Origin: Holosporaceae bacterium
GTDB taxonomy: Bacteria; Pseudomonadota; Alphaproteobacteria; UBA3830
Assembly (NCBI GenBank): GCA_031288435.1
Contig: JAITRK010000056.1
Location: 1-6,710 of the forward strand
Direction: 5' to 3'
Length of the DNA stretch: 6,710 nt
Each line of letters begins with the position of its first letter. The stretch's first letter is position 1. Position numbers and translations under genes: made by a program. A model generated the notes under the pieces. It saw only the letters and a program-made list of their open reading frames with translations. It searched no databases and was not told the origin of the DNA. Below are positions 1 through 5,927 of the stretch, piece after piece.

Positions 1-254
1 CTCCGTTGCACTTCACTCTTGAAGGGGCGTCCATCTCTTAATCTATCGCTCGGTAAGTTATCAATTACTTACCTTCAAGCATAAAACACCAGAACTAGTT
101 TTAATGATATTACCTAAATATTTAAAACAAGTTCTTCTAAAAAAGAATACCAAACAAACCTTAATAAATAGTTTAGAACCTGTTTGCATGTATTTTTGTC
201 CTGCCCACCTATAATTGGTCCAAGAGATTAGAGTGAATCGAGTATAAATAACTG

Positions 255-284
255 ATCCCTCGCTGCAGAGCAGCGTGGTATTTT
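255..284 (+). terminator. Possible Rho-independent terminator (weak)
   Basis: A perfect 6-bp GC-rich stem (CGCTGC at 261-266 with GCAGCG at 270-275, loop AGA) extends past a T-T mismatch by two C-G pairs (258-259 with 277-278), then past a C-T mismatch by two A-T pairs. Four Ts follow at 281-284. The stem is convincing but the T tract is short. It could end a plus-strand gene lying left of the window, or be an unrelated structured element in the miaB leader region. Confidence 0.3.
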
Positions 285-285
285 A

Positions 286-337
286 GAACAATTCTACAAT
301 TATTTTTATTTTCCGAATGTTTAGATTGAACAATTCT
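286..337. promoter_or_regulatory. Paired GAACAATTCT sites upstream of miaB
   Basis: The 10-mer GAACAATTCT occurs at 286-295 and again at 328-337. Start-to-start spacing is 42 bp, about four helical turns. Each copy has dyad character (GAA-CAA-TTC); the first extends to TAGAA-CAA-TTCTA at 284-296. The second copy overlaps TTGAAC (326-331), a possible -35 element, though no well-spaced -10 follows it. The geometry fits a pair of operator half-complexes, but no regulator is identified and AT-rich chance repetition cannot be excluded. Confidence 0.25.
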
Positions 338-384
338 GGCGGAATATATGTGTAAAAATGCAATTTGATATGGCATAATGAGGA

Positions 385-1731
385 ATGTTGCGTTTTTTTA
401 TAAAAAATTATGGCTGCCAGATGAATTCCTACGATTCGTTGCGAATCTCGGATGCCCTGACGAACGAGAAATACGTTCGAACGGACGAAATAACCGAGGC
501 CAACATCGTAATTTTCAATACCTGTAGCATTCGAGAAAAAGCCGACGATAAGCTATTTTCGGATTTGGGAAGGGCTCGTCTGCTAAAATCGCAGGCGCAG
601 TCGGCAAATGTTGATTTTGTAGTAGTGGTAACCGGATGCGTTGCTCAATTGCAATCGGAACGCCTGAGAGAAAAGGCTCCATACGTGGATATAATCATTG
701 GTCCACGGGAAATACATCGTGTAGCCCAATGTCTAGACGATGTTCTGCAGCGTCGTTCCCCGACAAGCACTTTAACTAATCTAGAGACGCAGGATAAATT
801 TGCGGCAGGTGTTAGCGACGGCAACGACAATGCGCTGGAACGCGGCGTATCGGCGTTTCTAAGCATTCAGGAGGGATGCGATAATTTCTGTTCCTACTGC
901 GTTGTGCCACACGCGCGTGGGCGCGAATTCTCGAGGGACGCGAACGATATCCTGGCGGAAGCTAGGCAGCTGCTGTCCACTGGAACGAAGGAAATAGTGC
1001 TGCTAGGCCAGAACGTAAATTCCTACCGCGGCACAGGACTGGATGGAAAAACCTGGAATCTATCTCGTCTTCTGTACGCGATGGCCGATCTGGACGGACT
1101 AAAACGCCTGCGCTACTCCACTTCGCATCCCAAAGACGTGGATGAAAGCATTGCGGTGGCGCACGGCGAGATAAACATTCTCGCGCCGTCTCTGCATTTG
1201 CCGGTGCAATCCGGCTCTGACGACGTTTTGAAGCGCATGAACAGAAAATATTCACGGAGCGACTATCTCAAATGTATTGACCTTCTAAAGTCTCGCCGAC
1301 CGGATATGGCGTTTTCCTCTGATTTTATAGTTGGGTTTCCTGGCGAAACCGAGAATGATTTTCTTAACACGCTGGAATTAGTAGAAAAAGTCAGATTTTC
1401 GCAGGCCTATTCCTTCAAATATAGTCCGCGTCCCGGAACAGCGGCCGAAAAAATGCCGGAACAAATTTTAGAGAAAATAAAATCCGAAAGGCTTGCGATT
1501 CTGCAGGAAACGCTGAATCGACATCAGAATAAATTCAACGAAAGTTGCCTGGGGAAATATCTGGAGGTACTCGTCGTAAAACGCGGCAGACATAAAAATC
1601 AATGGGCAGGCCGCAGCGAATATTCACAGGCGGTGGCCATATGTGATAGCTTCCTGACTGTGGGAGATATGGCGCGGGTGAAAATTACCGGACTATTGCC
1701 CCATAGTTTAATAGGTGTTGTGGAACAATGA
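385..1731 (+). CDS. miaB: tRNA-2-methylthio-N6-dimethylallyladenosine synthase MiaB
   Basis: This radical-SAM methylthiotransferase adds a methylthio group at C2 of N6-isopentenyladenosine-37 in tRNAs that read UNN codons, which stabilises codon-anticodon pairing; it acts in the cytosol. The 448-residue length is normal. The N-terminal UPF0004 domain carries the three cysteines of the auxiliary 4Fe-4S cluster (C11 in NYGCQMN, C47 in FNTCSIR, C85 in VTGCVAQ). The radical-SAM CxxxCxxC is C165/C169/C172 in EGCDNFCSYCVVPHARG, a typical MiaB rather than MtaB or RimO sequence. LHLPVQSGSD and DFIVGFPGET follow near 272-321, and a C-terminal TRAM RNA-binding domain spans about 383-446. ATG 385 is the first start after an in-frame TGA at 379-381, and it opens with the family's MLRFFIKNYGCQ-type N-terminus; AGGA at 381-384 abuts it with no spacer, so initiation may be weak or use TTG 388. 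It is the first gene of an operon and overlaps ybeY by ATGA. Confidence 0.97.
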   Translation: MLRFFIKNYGCQMNSYDSLRISDALTNEKYVRTDEITEANIVIFNTCSIREKADDKLFSDLGRARLLKSQAQSANVDFVVVVTGCVAQLQSERLREKAPYVDIIIGPREIHRVAQCLDDVLQRRSPTSTLTNLETQDKFAAGVSDGNDNALERGVSAFLSIQEGCDNFCSYCVVPHARGREFSRDANDILAEARQLLSTGTKEIVLLGQNVNSYRGTGLDGKTWNLSRLLYAMADLDGLKRLRYSTSHPKDVDESIAVAHGEINILAPSLHLPVQSGSDDVLKRMNRKYSRSDYLKCIDLLKSRRPDMAFSSDFIVGFPGETENDFLNTLELVEKVRFSQAYSFKYSPRPGTAAEKMPEQILEKIKSERLAILQETLNRHQNKFNESCLGKYLEVLVVKRGRHKNQWAGRSEYSQAVAICDSFLTVGDMARVKITGLLPHSLIGVVEQ

Positions 1732-2237
1732 ATCTAGATGTTTCCGTAGAGTATGATCGCTGGAGTAGTGTGGACGTAAAATCTCTGACCGATGAATGCG
1801 CAGCTGCGGTGTTTGCAGAATTGAAACTGAATCACTATAACGTGGAAATATGTTTTTTATTCACAGACGATGAAGAATTGCGCATGCTCAATAAAACATA
1901 TCGCGGAATAGATAAGCCCACCAATGTTCTTTCGTTTCCGGCTGATTCGCTGGCTGATATTCCGGCGGACGAATACGATAATAACGACTGCTGCTGCAAT
2001 AACGACTGCTGCTGCAATGCATGCATACTTGGAAGCGTAGCAATGGCCTATGAAAGCATTGAACGGGAATCGATAGAACAGGAAAAGGCATTCGAAAATC
2101 ATCTGAGGCACTTGGTGGTTCATAGCGTGCTGCATTTGCTTGGCTATGATCATTCCACACCATCGCAGGCAGAACAGATGGAGCGATTGGAGATCAAGAT
2201 TCTAGCTAATCTAAATGTTGCAAATCCATATTTATAA
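1728..2237 (+). CDS. ybeY: Endoribonuclease YbeY (rRNA maturation factor) with Cys-rich insertion
   Basis: YbeY is a zinc-dependent single-strand RNA endonuclease used in 16S rRNA 3'-end maturation, 70S ribosome quality control and sRNA regulation. The zinc motif H-x3-H-x5-H is intact at H132, H136 and H142 (VVHSVLHLLGYDH). The conserved LNKTYRG-DKPTNVLSFP block with R59 is also present. Translation is coupled to miaB through the overlapping ATGA at 1728-1731, so the ATG start is well supported. Two features are odd. After the LSFP block, where relatives reach the LGD motif through a short linker, residues 85-99 form NNDCCCNNDCCCNAC, with seven cysteines. The usual LGD then reads LGS (S103). 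At 169 residues it is slightly longer than the usual 150-160. The catalytic core looks intact, so I expect a working enzyme; whether the insertion binds metal or is neutral repeat expansion cannot be told from sequence. Confidence 0.95.
   Translation: MNLDVSVEYDRWSSVDVKSLTDECAAAVFAELKLNHYNVEICFLFTDDEELRMLNKTYRGIDKPTNVLSFPADSLADIPADEYDNNDCCCNNDCCCNACILGSVAMAYESIERESIEQEKAFENHLRHLVVHSVLHLLGYDHSTPSQAEQMERLEIKILANLNVANPYL
1980..2015 (+). repeat. Two perfect 18-bp tandem copies inside ybeY
   Basis: The unit AATAACGACTGCTGCTGC occurs at 1980-1997 and again, identically, at 1998-2015, followed by AAT. Because 18 is a multiple of three, the duplication keeps the reading frame and encodes Asn-Asn-Asp-Cys-Cys-Cys twice. 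Each unit contains a (TGC)3 run. Perfect identity suggests a recent or unstable duplication by strand slippage. Confidence 0.9.
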
Positions 2238-3128
2238 ATGTTAAAATGGGAGCCGATGATGGGATTTAAGTTAAAAAAGTACCTCGGTGATTTTTTTAAG
2301 AAGGAGTCAGAAGTTCCTCTGATAGACAGGCTGGAGGATCTTATTGAGTCGGAGCAGTCGCAGGCTCAGAACGATGAATCCGACGCCAGCGGCGAACTTG
2401 CTCTTGTGTCAAACGTTTTGGGACTGAAGGATCTAACGGCGGCGGACGTAATGGTGCCGCGAGCGGACATTGTGGCCGCGAAAATAGACACGACGTTGGA
2501 CGAATTCATCGATATATTTTCCAGGAGCCATTTTTCTCAAATTCCCATATATAACAACACGCTGGACGATATAGTTGGCATAGTCCAGGCCATGGATTTT
2601 ATTCCATATATTAAAAATCCGGATTCCTTTAGCCTAACGCCGCTGCTGAAAGACGTGATCTATGTGGTCCCAAGTATACAATTACTGGAGCTGCTGGTGG
2701 AAATAAAATCATCGGTAAATCATATGGCGCTTGTTGTGGACGAATTCGGTGGCGTTGATGGTCTGGTAACGCTTCAGGACGTTGTTTCGGAGATAGTTGG
2801 TGAAATACAGCAGAGCCGCGATATATTCCCGCAGTTCATCGCCCGACAGGATGGTTCGTTTCTTGCGGATGCGAAAATGTTGGTGACCGAATGCGAGGAA
2901 ATGCTCGGCGTCGATCTCATAAAGCCGTTTGTCACAGAAGGCGAAGAACCTGACGTGGAAACGCTTGGCGGGCTCACCATGCTGCTGGCCGGTAGAATGC
3001 CTACGCGCGGAGAGACATTTGTGCATCCGTCCAGGGTTGAATTCGAAATAGCCGACGCCGATCCACGGCGCGTCAAAAGAATTATAGTCCGCAAGCCGCA
3101 ATTGGAGAGCTTGCAGAATACTTTGTAG
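2238..3128 (+). CDS. corC: CorC/HlyC (YbeX)-type CBS-domain protein
   Basis: This is a cytosolic protein of the CorC/YbeX/hemolysin-C family, linked in enterobacteria to Mg2+/Co2+ efflux and, through its constant company with ybeY, to ribosome or RNA metabolism. Its biochemical role is not settled. Two CBS domains, which bind adenine nucleotides in related proteins, span about residues 70-125 (VMVPRADIVA at the entry) and 135-190, ending in the hallmark DEFGGVDGLVTLQDVVSEIVG (168-188). A transporter-associated CorC_HlyC domain follows at about 205-288, with the typical EIADADPRRVKRI strand near its end. There is no DUF21 membrane domain, so this is the short soluble form; 296 residues is normal. 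The first ATG (2238) touches the ybeY stop, but ATG 2259 (M8) has GGGAG 6 bases upstream and may be the real start. The last 47 bp overlap the convergent folA. Confidence 0.93.
   Translation: MLKWEPMMGFKLKKYLGDFFKKESEVPLIDRLEDLIESEQSQAQNDESDASGELALVSNVLGLKDLTAADVMVPRADIVAAKIDTTLDEFIDIFSRSHFSQIPIYNNTLDDIVGIVQAMDFIPYIKNPDSFSLTPLLKDVIYVVPSIQLLELLVEIKSSVNHMALVVDEFGGVDGLVTLQDVVSEIVGEIQQSRDIFPQFIARQDGSFLADAKMLVTECEEMLGVDLIKPFVTEGEEPDVETLGGLTMLLAGRMPTRGETFVHPSRVEFEIADADPRRVKRIIVRKPQLESLQNTL
2248..2252 (+). promoter_or_regulatory. Likely ribosome binding site favouring a corC start at 2259
   Basis: GGGAG at 2248-2252 lies 6 bases before ATG 2259-2261 and 3 bases before ATG 2256-2258. The upstream ATG at 2238 has only AT-rich ybeY sequence before it. 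The site therefore supports M8 (2259) as the initiator, shortening CorC to 289 residues; coupling from the ybeY stop could still allow starting at 2238. Confidence 0.45.
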
Positions 3129-3594
3129 ACGCTGATTTTTGTGTATACTGGTAAATTGTATATAAATCGGCGCGCTTCAGCGTGCTCACTTCCATCTGTT
3201 CCAGCAGCGATGCATCGACGAATTTATCCGCGCAGCAATCTCTGTGTATTTTCGTAATAAGAGCGTAGTCAACCAGTTTGTTCCGGAGAAAATAATTGAA
3301 AATTTCCGCTCCGCCGATAACCCAGAAATCTTTGTGTACGCCAACTAATTTTGCCGGCGACGAGAAAACTTCGACCGAATTGCCGAGGTGTTCAACGTTT
3401 CTAGATAATACGCAATTTATCCTGTTTTTCAATGGTTTTCCGCCAATGGAATCGAAGGTCTTTCTTCCCATAACAACGGTGGAAAAATTCGTTTTTTGGT
3501 AAAAGAAAATACGGTCTTCCCTGAAACTCCACGGGATTTCTTCATTTTTGGATATCCCAAAATTTTCATCTACCAGAGCTATTAACTTTATCAC
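3082..3594 (-). CDS. folA: Dihydrofolate reductase
   Basis: FolA reduces dihydrofolate to tetrahydrofolate with NADPH in the cytosol and is the classical trimethoprim target. Family marks are clear: IALVDENFGI at the N-terminus, PWSFREDRIFF with the proton-relay acid at D27, VVMGRKTFDSIGGKPLKNR for cofactor and substrate contacts, and VIGGAEIF (92-99) for the NADPH-binding Gly-Gly. The start is GTG at 3594-3592, overlapping the folE stop as GTGA; GCGGA lies 6 bases upstream. By eye the position of the conserved Thr in the usual DTxFP motif reads Lys (DKF, 123-125), an unusual change. The last strand (TIYQYTQ) ends near residue 152, where many relatives stop. A further 18 or so residues follow, the last 15 encoded antisense to the end of corC, probably from loss of an earlier stop. 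Total length is 170 against about 160 usually. Confidence 0.95.
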   Translation of the reverse strand: MIKLIALVDENFGISKNEEIPWSFREDRIFFYQKTNFSTVVMGRKTFDSIGGKPLKNRINCVLSRNVEHLGNSVEVFSSPAKLVGVHKDFWVIGGAEIFNYFLRNKLVDYALITKIHRDCCADKFVDASLLEQMEVSTLKRADLYTIYQYTQKSASTKYSASSPIAACGL

Positions 3595-4136
3595 TTTATT
3601 TCCGCCAGGAACTCGGCTCTTAGATTATGGTTGTGCTTAAATTCGCCAATAAAATATTTTGTAACAAAAAGAGCGCCACTTTTTTTCACTCCGCGATGCA
3701 AAATGCAAAAGTGCTCGGCGCGCAGGTGAACGGCTACGCCCTTTGGCTGCAGAAGGGCTTCAACGGCGCAGGCCACCTCCATGGTGAGGCGCTCCTGGAG
3801 CTGCAACCGATGTGCGAAACAATCCACAATAGACGCCAGCTTACTGGCTCCTATGATTTTTCCGTTTGGAATATATCCTATGGCAGCAGTTCCAATCATT
3901 GGCAGCATGTGATGCTCGCAAATAGATTCAAACAAAATGTTTTTCAGGATAATTGTTTCATCCATGGAAGATTCATAGAAGGTACTGGCTATTTTATTCA
4001 CGTCTTTCTCATAGCCGGATAAAAGTTCGGCGCAGGAACGCGCAACGCGTGCAGGCGTTTTCTCTAGCAAGTCTTCTCGGCCCGGATCAACGTTCTTGAT
4101 TATATCCACCACTGTATTTTCTATTGATTTTTCCAT
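3591..4136 (-). CDS. folE: GTP cyclohydrolase I (FolE, type IA)
   Basis: FolE converts GTP to 7,8-dihydroneopterin triphosphate, the first committed step of folate (and other pterin) synthesis, as a cytosolic homodecamer. The zinc ligands are present: C73 and H76 in the CEHHMLPMIG block, and C144 in AEHFCILHRGVKKSGA, with the catalytic His at H142. YIPNGKIIGASKLASIVD (88-105) and RLQLQERLT (110-118) are canonical. At 181 residues it resembles the shorter bacterial forms, with a reduced N-terminal extension compared with the 222-residue E. coli protein. It starts with ATG at 4136-4134, 7 bp after the stop of the upstream flavoprotein gene and with only a weak CAGG before it. It ends in a GTGA overlap with folA, so the two folate genes are translationally coupled. 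Confidence 0.97.
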   Translation of the reverse strand: MEKSIENTVVDIIKNVDPGREDLLEKTPARVARSCAELLSGYEKDVNKIASTFYESSMDETIILKNILFESICEHHMLPMIGTAAIGYIPNGKIIGASKLASIVDCFAHRLQLQERLTMEVACAVEALLQPKGVAVHLRAEHFCILHRGVKKSGALFVTKYFIGEFKHNHNLRAEFLAEIK

Positions 4137-4143
4137 TGCCTGA

Positions 4144-5556
4144 TTAATACCCGACTAGAATTCTATTTATTAGCTGCTCTGTCGACGGGATAAAACCGTC
4201 GCTGTAAAATGGGTCGGAGGCGAATCTATAGGCCAGGTGCCCCGCGAACACGAGATTGTCGTCCAAATCACCGCCGTGGGCAGCTTGCTGCAATGTTTTT
4301 TGGATGCAGAACGTCCGCGGATCCGGAATCTTGCTGCTGGCGCTACTATGCTGACACCAACCGCTGAATCGACACATGCTTAAGCAGCCGCAGCATTCTG
4401 ACATATCTTTCCGAATGGCTTCGCTCTGCTCCGGAGCGACAAATACAACGGTATCGTCTGGAGTTCGCATTGCTGTTGAGTATCCGTCGCTGATCCAGGA
4501 GGCTACGTTTTCTCGCTGAGATTCATCCAGATAAACCGTGGAAGAAAATACATTAACGCTTAGCGACGATTTTTCTACTATCTTCACCTGCCGTTTCTGT
4601 CGCTCCAGAAGTTCGTCCAGCATTTTCGTATTTATGGCGGAAGAATAGAACCCAGTGGGACTCAGGCGTGTAAGTTTGACGTCTCCACGACGCAGCGTCA
4701 TCAATTTTTTATGCCATGTTTGTGCCACCGGAGATTCGGTGGTTAGTATTGACCGAGTACCAAATTGAAACGCCACAGGACCAACTTCGCTGTTGTCTAT
4801 ATAGTCCTCCCATTCGGACAGCCACCATACGCCACCGGCAATTATGATTGGCATATTTTGCAGATTGAAACTGTTCATGGTTCTTCGCAGCTCAACCACA
4901 CGCAAATACGGATTAGTCGGCTTTTCTGGATTTTCGGCATTGGAAAGACCATTGTGTCCGCCGGCAAGCCATGGATCTTCGTAGACAACCCCGCCAAGAA
5001 AATCCTGAAATTTTTTAAATGACCTGCGAAATAGCGCCGAAAACGCTCTTGCCGACGATACGATTGGATAATAGTAAACGCCAGAATTGGAGGCTATTTC
5101 CGCAAGATTATATGGCATTCCGGCTCCGCACACTACGCCGTGGATGCAATCTCTGGCCTCTTGAAAGACACTCTGCAGAATTTCCTCACAGCTTCCCATT
5201 TCCCATAGCACATTCATGTGTATACGCCCTCGGCCACCGGAAATTTCTCGTGCAATTTTTGCCTGGCTAACGGCTCCGGATATGGCATACTCCACTAGCT
5301 TTCTATGGCGATCGGCCCTTGATTTTAGATGATATATCTGGGGAATTACGTCACCGTTTTCGTCGTAGGAATCGGCATTTACGGCGGAGAACGTGCCAAC
5401 GCCACCGGCGGCTGCCCAGGCTCCGCAGGTGTGCCCGGTGGACACGGCAATGCCTTTCCCTCCCTCGATTAGCGGCAGCGTCTCTGCGCCAGAAAATTTT
5501 TGCAGTCCAAAATTTAGCACAAAAACTCCATCTAGCCTATTTTTAAGTAAAACCAC
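4144..5556 (-). CDS. Nitronate monooxygenase (2-nitropropane dioxygenase)-like flavoprotein, long form
   Basis: This is a TIM-barrel FMN protein of the nitronate monooxygenase / 2-nitropropane dioxygenase superfamily. Supporting marks are LPLIEGGKGIAVSTG and GAWAAAGGVGTFSAVN near the N-terminus (27-60), the AGGHNG motif with the family's active-site His at H201, PIIIAGGVWW (236-245) for FMN phosphate, and QFGTRSI (264-270). Known members oxidise alkyl nitronates; relatives such as FabK and PfaD are enoyl-ACP reductases, so the substrate here is uncertain. At 470 residues it exceeds the usual 310-380. The extra C-terminal part has a Cys-rich patch (C388, C389, C391, C395, C401, C417) that could hold an Fe-S cluster or zinc. 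The longest frame starts at GTG 5556 right after a TGA, but GTG 5520-5518 (V13) has a GGAG 5 bases upstream and is the better start, giving 458 residues. It is first in an operon with folE and folA. Confidence 0.85.
   Translation of the reverse strand: MVLLKNRLDGVFVLNFGLQKFSGAETLPLIEGGKGIAVSTGHTCGAWAAAGGVGTFSAVNADSYDENGDVIPQIYHLKSRADRHRKLVEYAISGAVSQAKIAREISGGRGRIHMNVLWEMGSCEEILQSVFQEARDCIHGVVCGAGMPYNLAEIASNSGVYYYPIVSSARAFSALFRRSFKKFQDFLGGVVYEDPWLAGGHNGLSNAENPEKPTNPYLRVVELRRTMNSFNLQNMPIIIAGGVWWLSEWEDYIDNSEVGPVAFQFGTRSILTTESPVAQTWHKKLMTLRRGDVKLTRLSPTGFYSSAINTKMLDELLERQKRQVKIVEKSSLSVNVFSSTVYLDESQRENVASWISDGYSTAMRTPDDTVVFVAPEQSEAIRKDMSECCGCLSMCRFSGWCQHSSASSKIPDPRTFCIQKTLQQAAHGGDLDDNLVFAGHLAYRFASDPFYSDGFIPSTEQLINRILVGY
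5518..5529 (-). promoter_or_regulatory. Ribosome binding site and preferred GTG start of the flavoprotein gene
   Basis: On the minus strand GGAG (5529-5526) is followed by TTTTT and GTG (5520-5518), in frame with the long ORF. GTG 5556 has no Shine-Dalgarno sequence before it. The first recognisable family sequence (LPLIEGGKG) begins 14 residues after this GTG, a natural distance for these proteins. Confidence 0.5.
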
Positions 5557-5564
5557 GCCAGATC

Positions 5565-5570
5565 ATAATA
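5565..5570 (-). promoter_or_regulatory. Possible -10 element for the flavoprotein-folE-folA operon
   Basis: On the minus strand TATTAT (5570-5565) is preceded directly by TG. It would start transcription near 5558, about 40 bases before GTG 5520 but only a base or two before GTG 5556, again favouring the shorter protein. No good -35 was found at 16-18 bp. A second weak candidate is TACAAT at 5632-5627 with TTAGAT 17 bp upstream. Confidence 0.3.
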
Positions 5571-5661
5571 CATCGGCTAATCGCAATCAAACAGATAATA
5601 CGTAGACACAACCTAACAAAAATACCATTGTATAGCTGAACACGCTTCAATCTAACTTACC

Positions 5662-5840
5662 TTAAGTTCTTTTTGATAAAACAGGCAGATGGCTTTTAAT
5701 GGTAGTAATTGCATCCTTAACCATCTTGAAACCGTGTCCTTCGAGATCGGCTTTGATAAATTCTACTTTCATTTTGTGTTTTTAACTTCTTCATCTATTG
5801 TGGTTACGTTAACAACATTTCCTACAGGGCAATGATACAT
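5662..5840 (-). pseudogene. Remnant of an FkbM-type methyltransferase (C-terminal part, frameshifted)
   Basis: Two short minus-strand frames join into one recognisable fragment. The first, 5840 to 5769, ends in NVTTIDEEVKNTK before a TGA. The second, 5772 to 5662, reads KVEFIKADLEGHGFKMVKDA and continues to HLPVLSKRT. Together they match the FkbM SAM-dependent methyltransferase pattern TTIDE...VDFIKADIEG...GA..TIK...PVLS, which carries the conserved acidic residue of the D-[IVL]-EG motif. The join needs one extra A in the AAAA run at 5775-5772, that is, a one-base deletion. The N-terminal SAM-binding part is missing: upstream frames are closed (TAA just before 5840) and unrecognised. Downstream, the usual SIxYH continuation after PVLS is lost. 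I infer a dead gene left after deletion; the fold assignment rests on pattern memory, not a search. Confidence 0.6.
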
Positions 5841-5927
5841 GCTTTATGGATGCTTCTAGCCTAAAGGCGAGGACGTTAATCATATCCAACTTAACTACGT
5901 AAAATTAACCAATTTTTAATCTTCAAT
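5841..5927. other. Spacer between the pseudogene and the right-hand promoter
   Basis: Short minus-strand frames here (for example one reading MINVLAFRLEASIKHVSLPC from about 5883) may be more of a decayed gene, but I do not recognise them. No RNA gene or terminator was seen. Confidence 0.35.

Larger units (their letters stand above)
1..384. other. AT-rich region without a convincing gene
   Basis: No reading frame here is long enough or recognisable enough to call. At the left edge a plus-strand frame is open from base 1 to a TAA at 82-84 (27 codons), and a minus-strand frame is open from 68 leftwards off the edge; either could be the end of a gene outside the window, but neither translation is recognised. 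A minus-strand frame from about 284 down to 65 is open but hydrophobic and low-complexity and lacks an early start, so I treat it as chance or decayed sequence. The stretch also holds a hairpin at 255-284 and a repeated 10-mer at 286 and 328, listed separately. No tRNA or other RNA gene was seen. Confidence 0.5.

Noticed and set aside
165..195. Possible insertion-sequence end (TAGAACCTGTTTGCA)
   Set aside because: It faintly recalls some IS terminal repeats, but no partner inverted repeat, target duplication or transposase is present in the window.
378..500. Alternative ATG at 378 upstream of miaB
   Set aside because: It is in a different frame, which soon closes and shows no similarity; ATG 385 gives the complete MiaB N-terminus.
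1835..2163. Three overlapping minus-strand frames inside ybeY, one with an Ala-Ala-Ala-Val-Val repeat
   Set aside because: They are antisense readings of the TGC repeat and the conserved YbeY frame; none has a ribosome site or family similarity.
2709..3101. Minus-strand frames of 106 and 130 codons inside corC
   Set aside because: The plus frame carries the full CBS and CorC_HlyC signatures; the antisense products are unrecognisable.
3627..4022. Plus-strand 131-codon frame inside folE
   Set aside because: It is the complement of the highly conserved folE core, with no supporting motif or start signal.
5769..5775. Programmed -1 frameshift in the FkbM-like fragment
   Set aside because: The site (ACA AAA TGA) is not a standard X XXY YYZ slippery heptamer, and the product would still be only a short truncated fragment, so decay is simpler.
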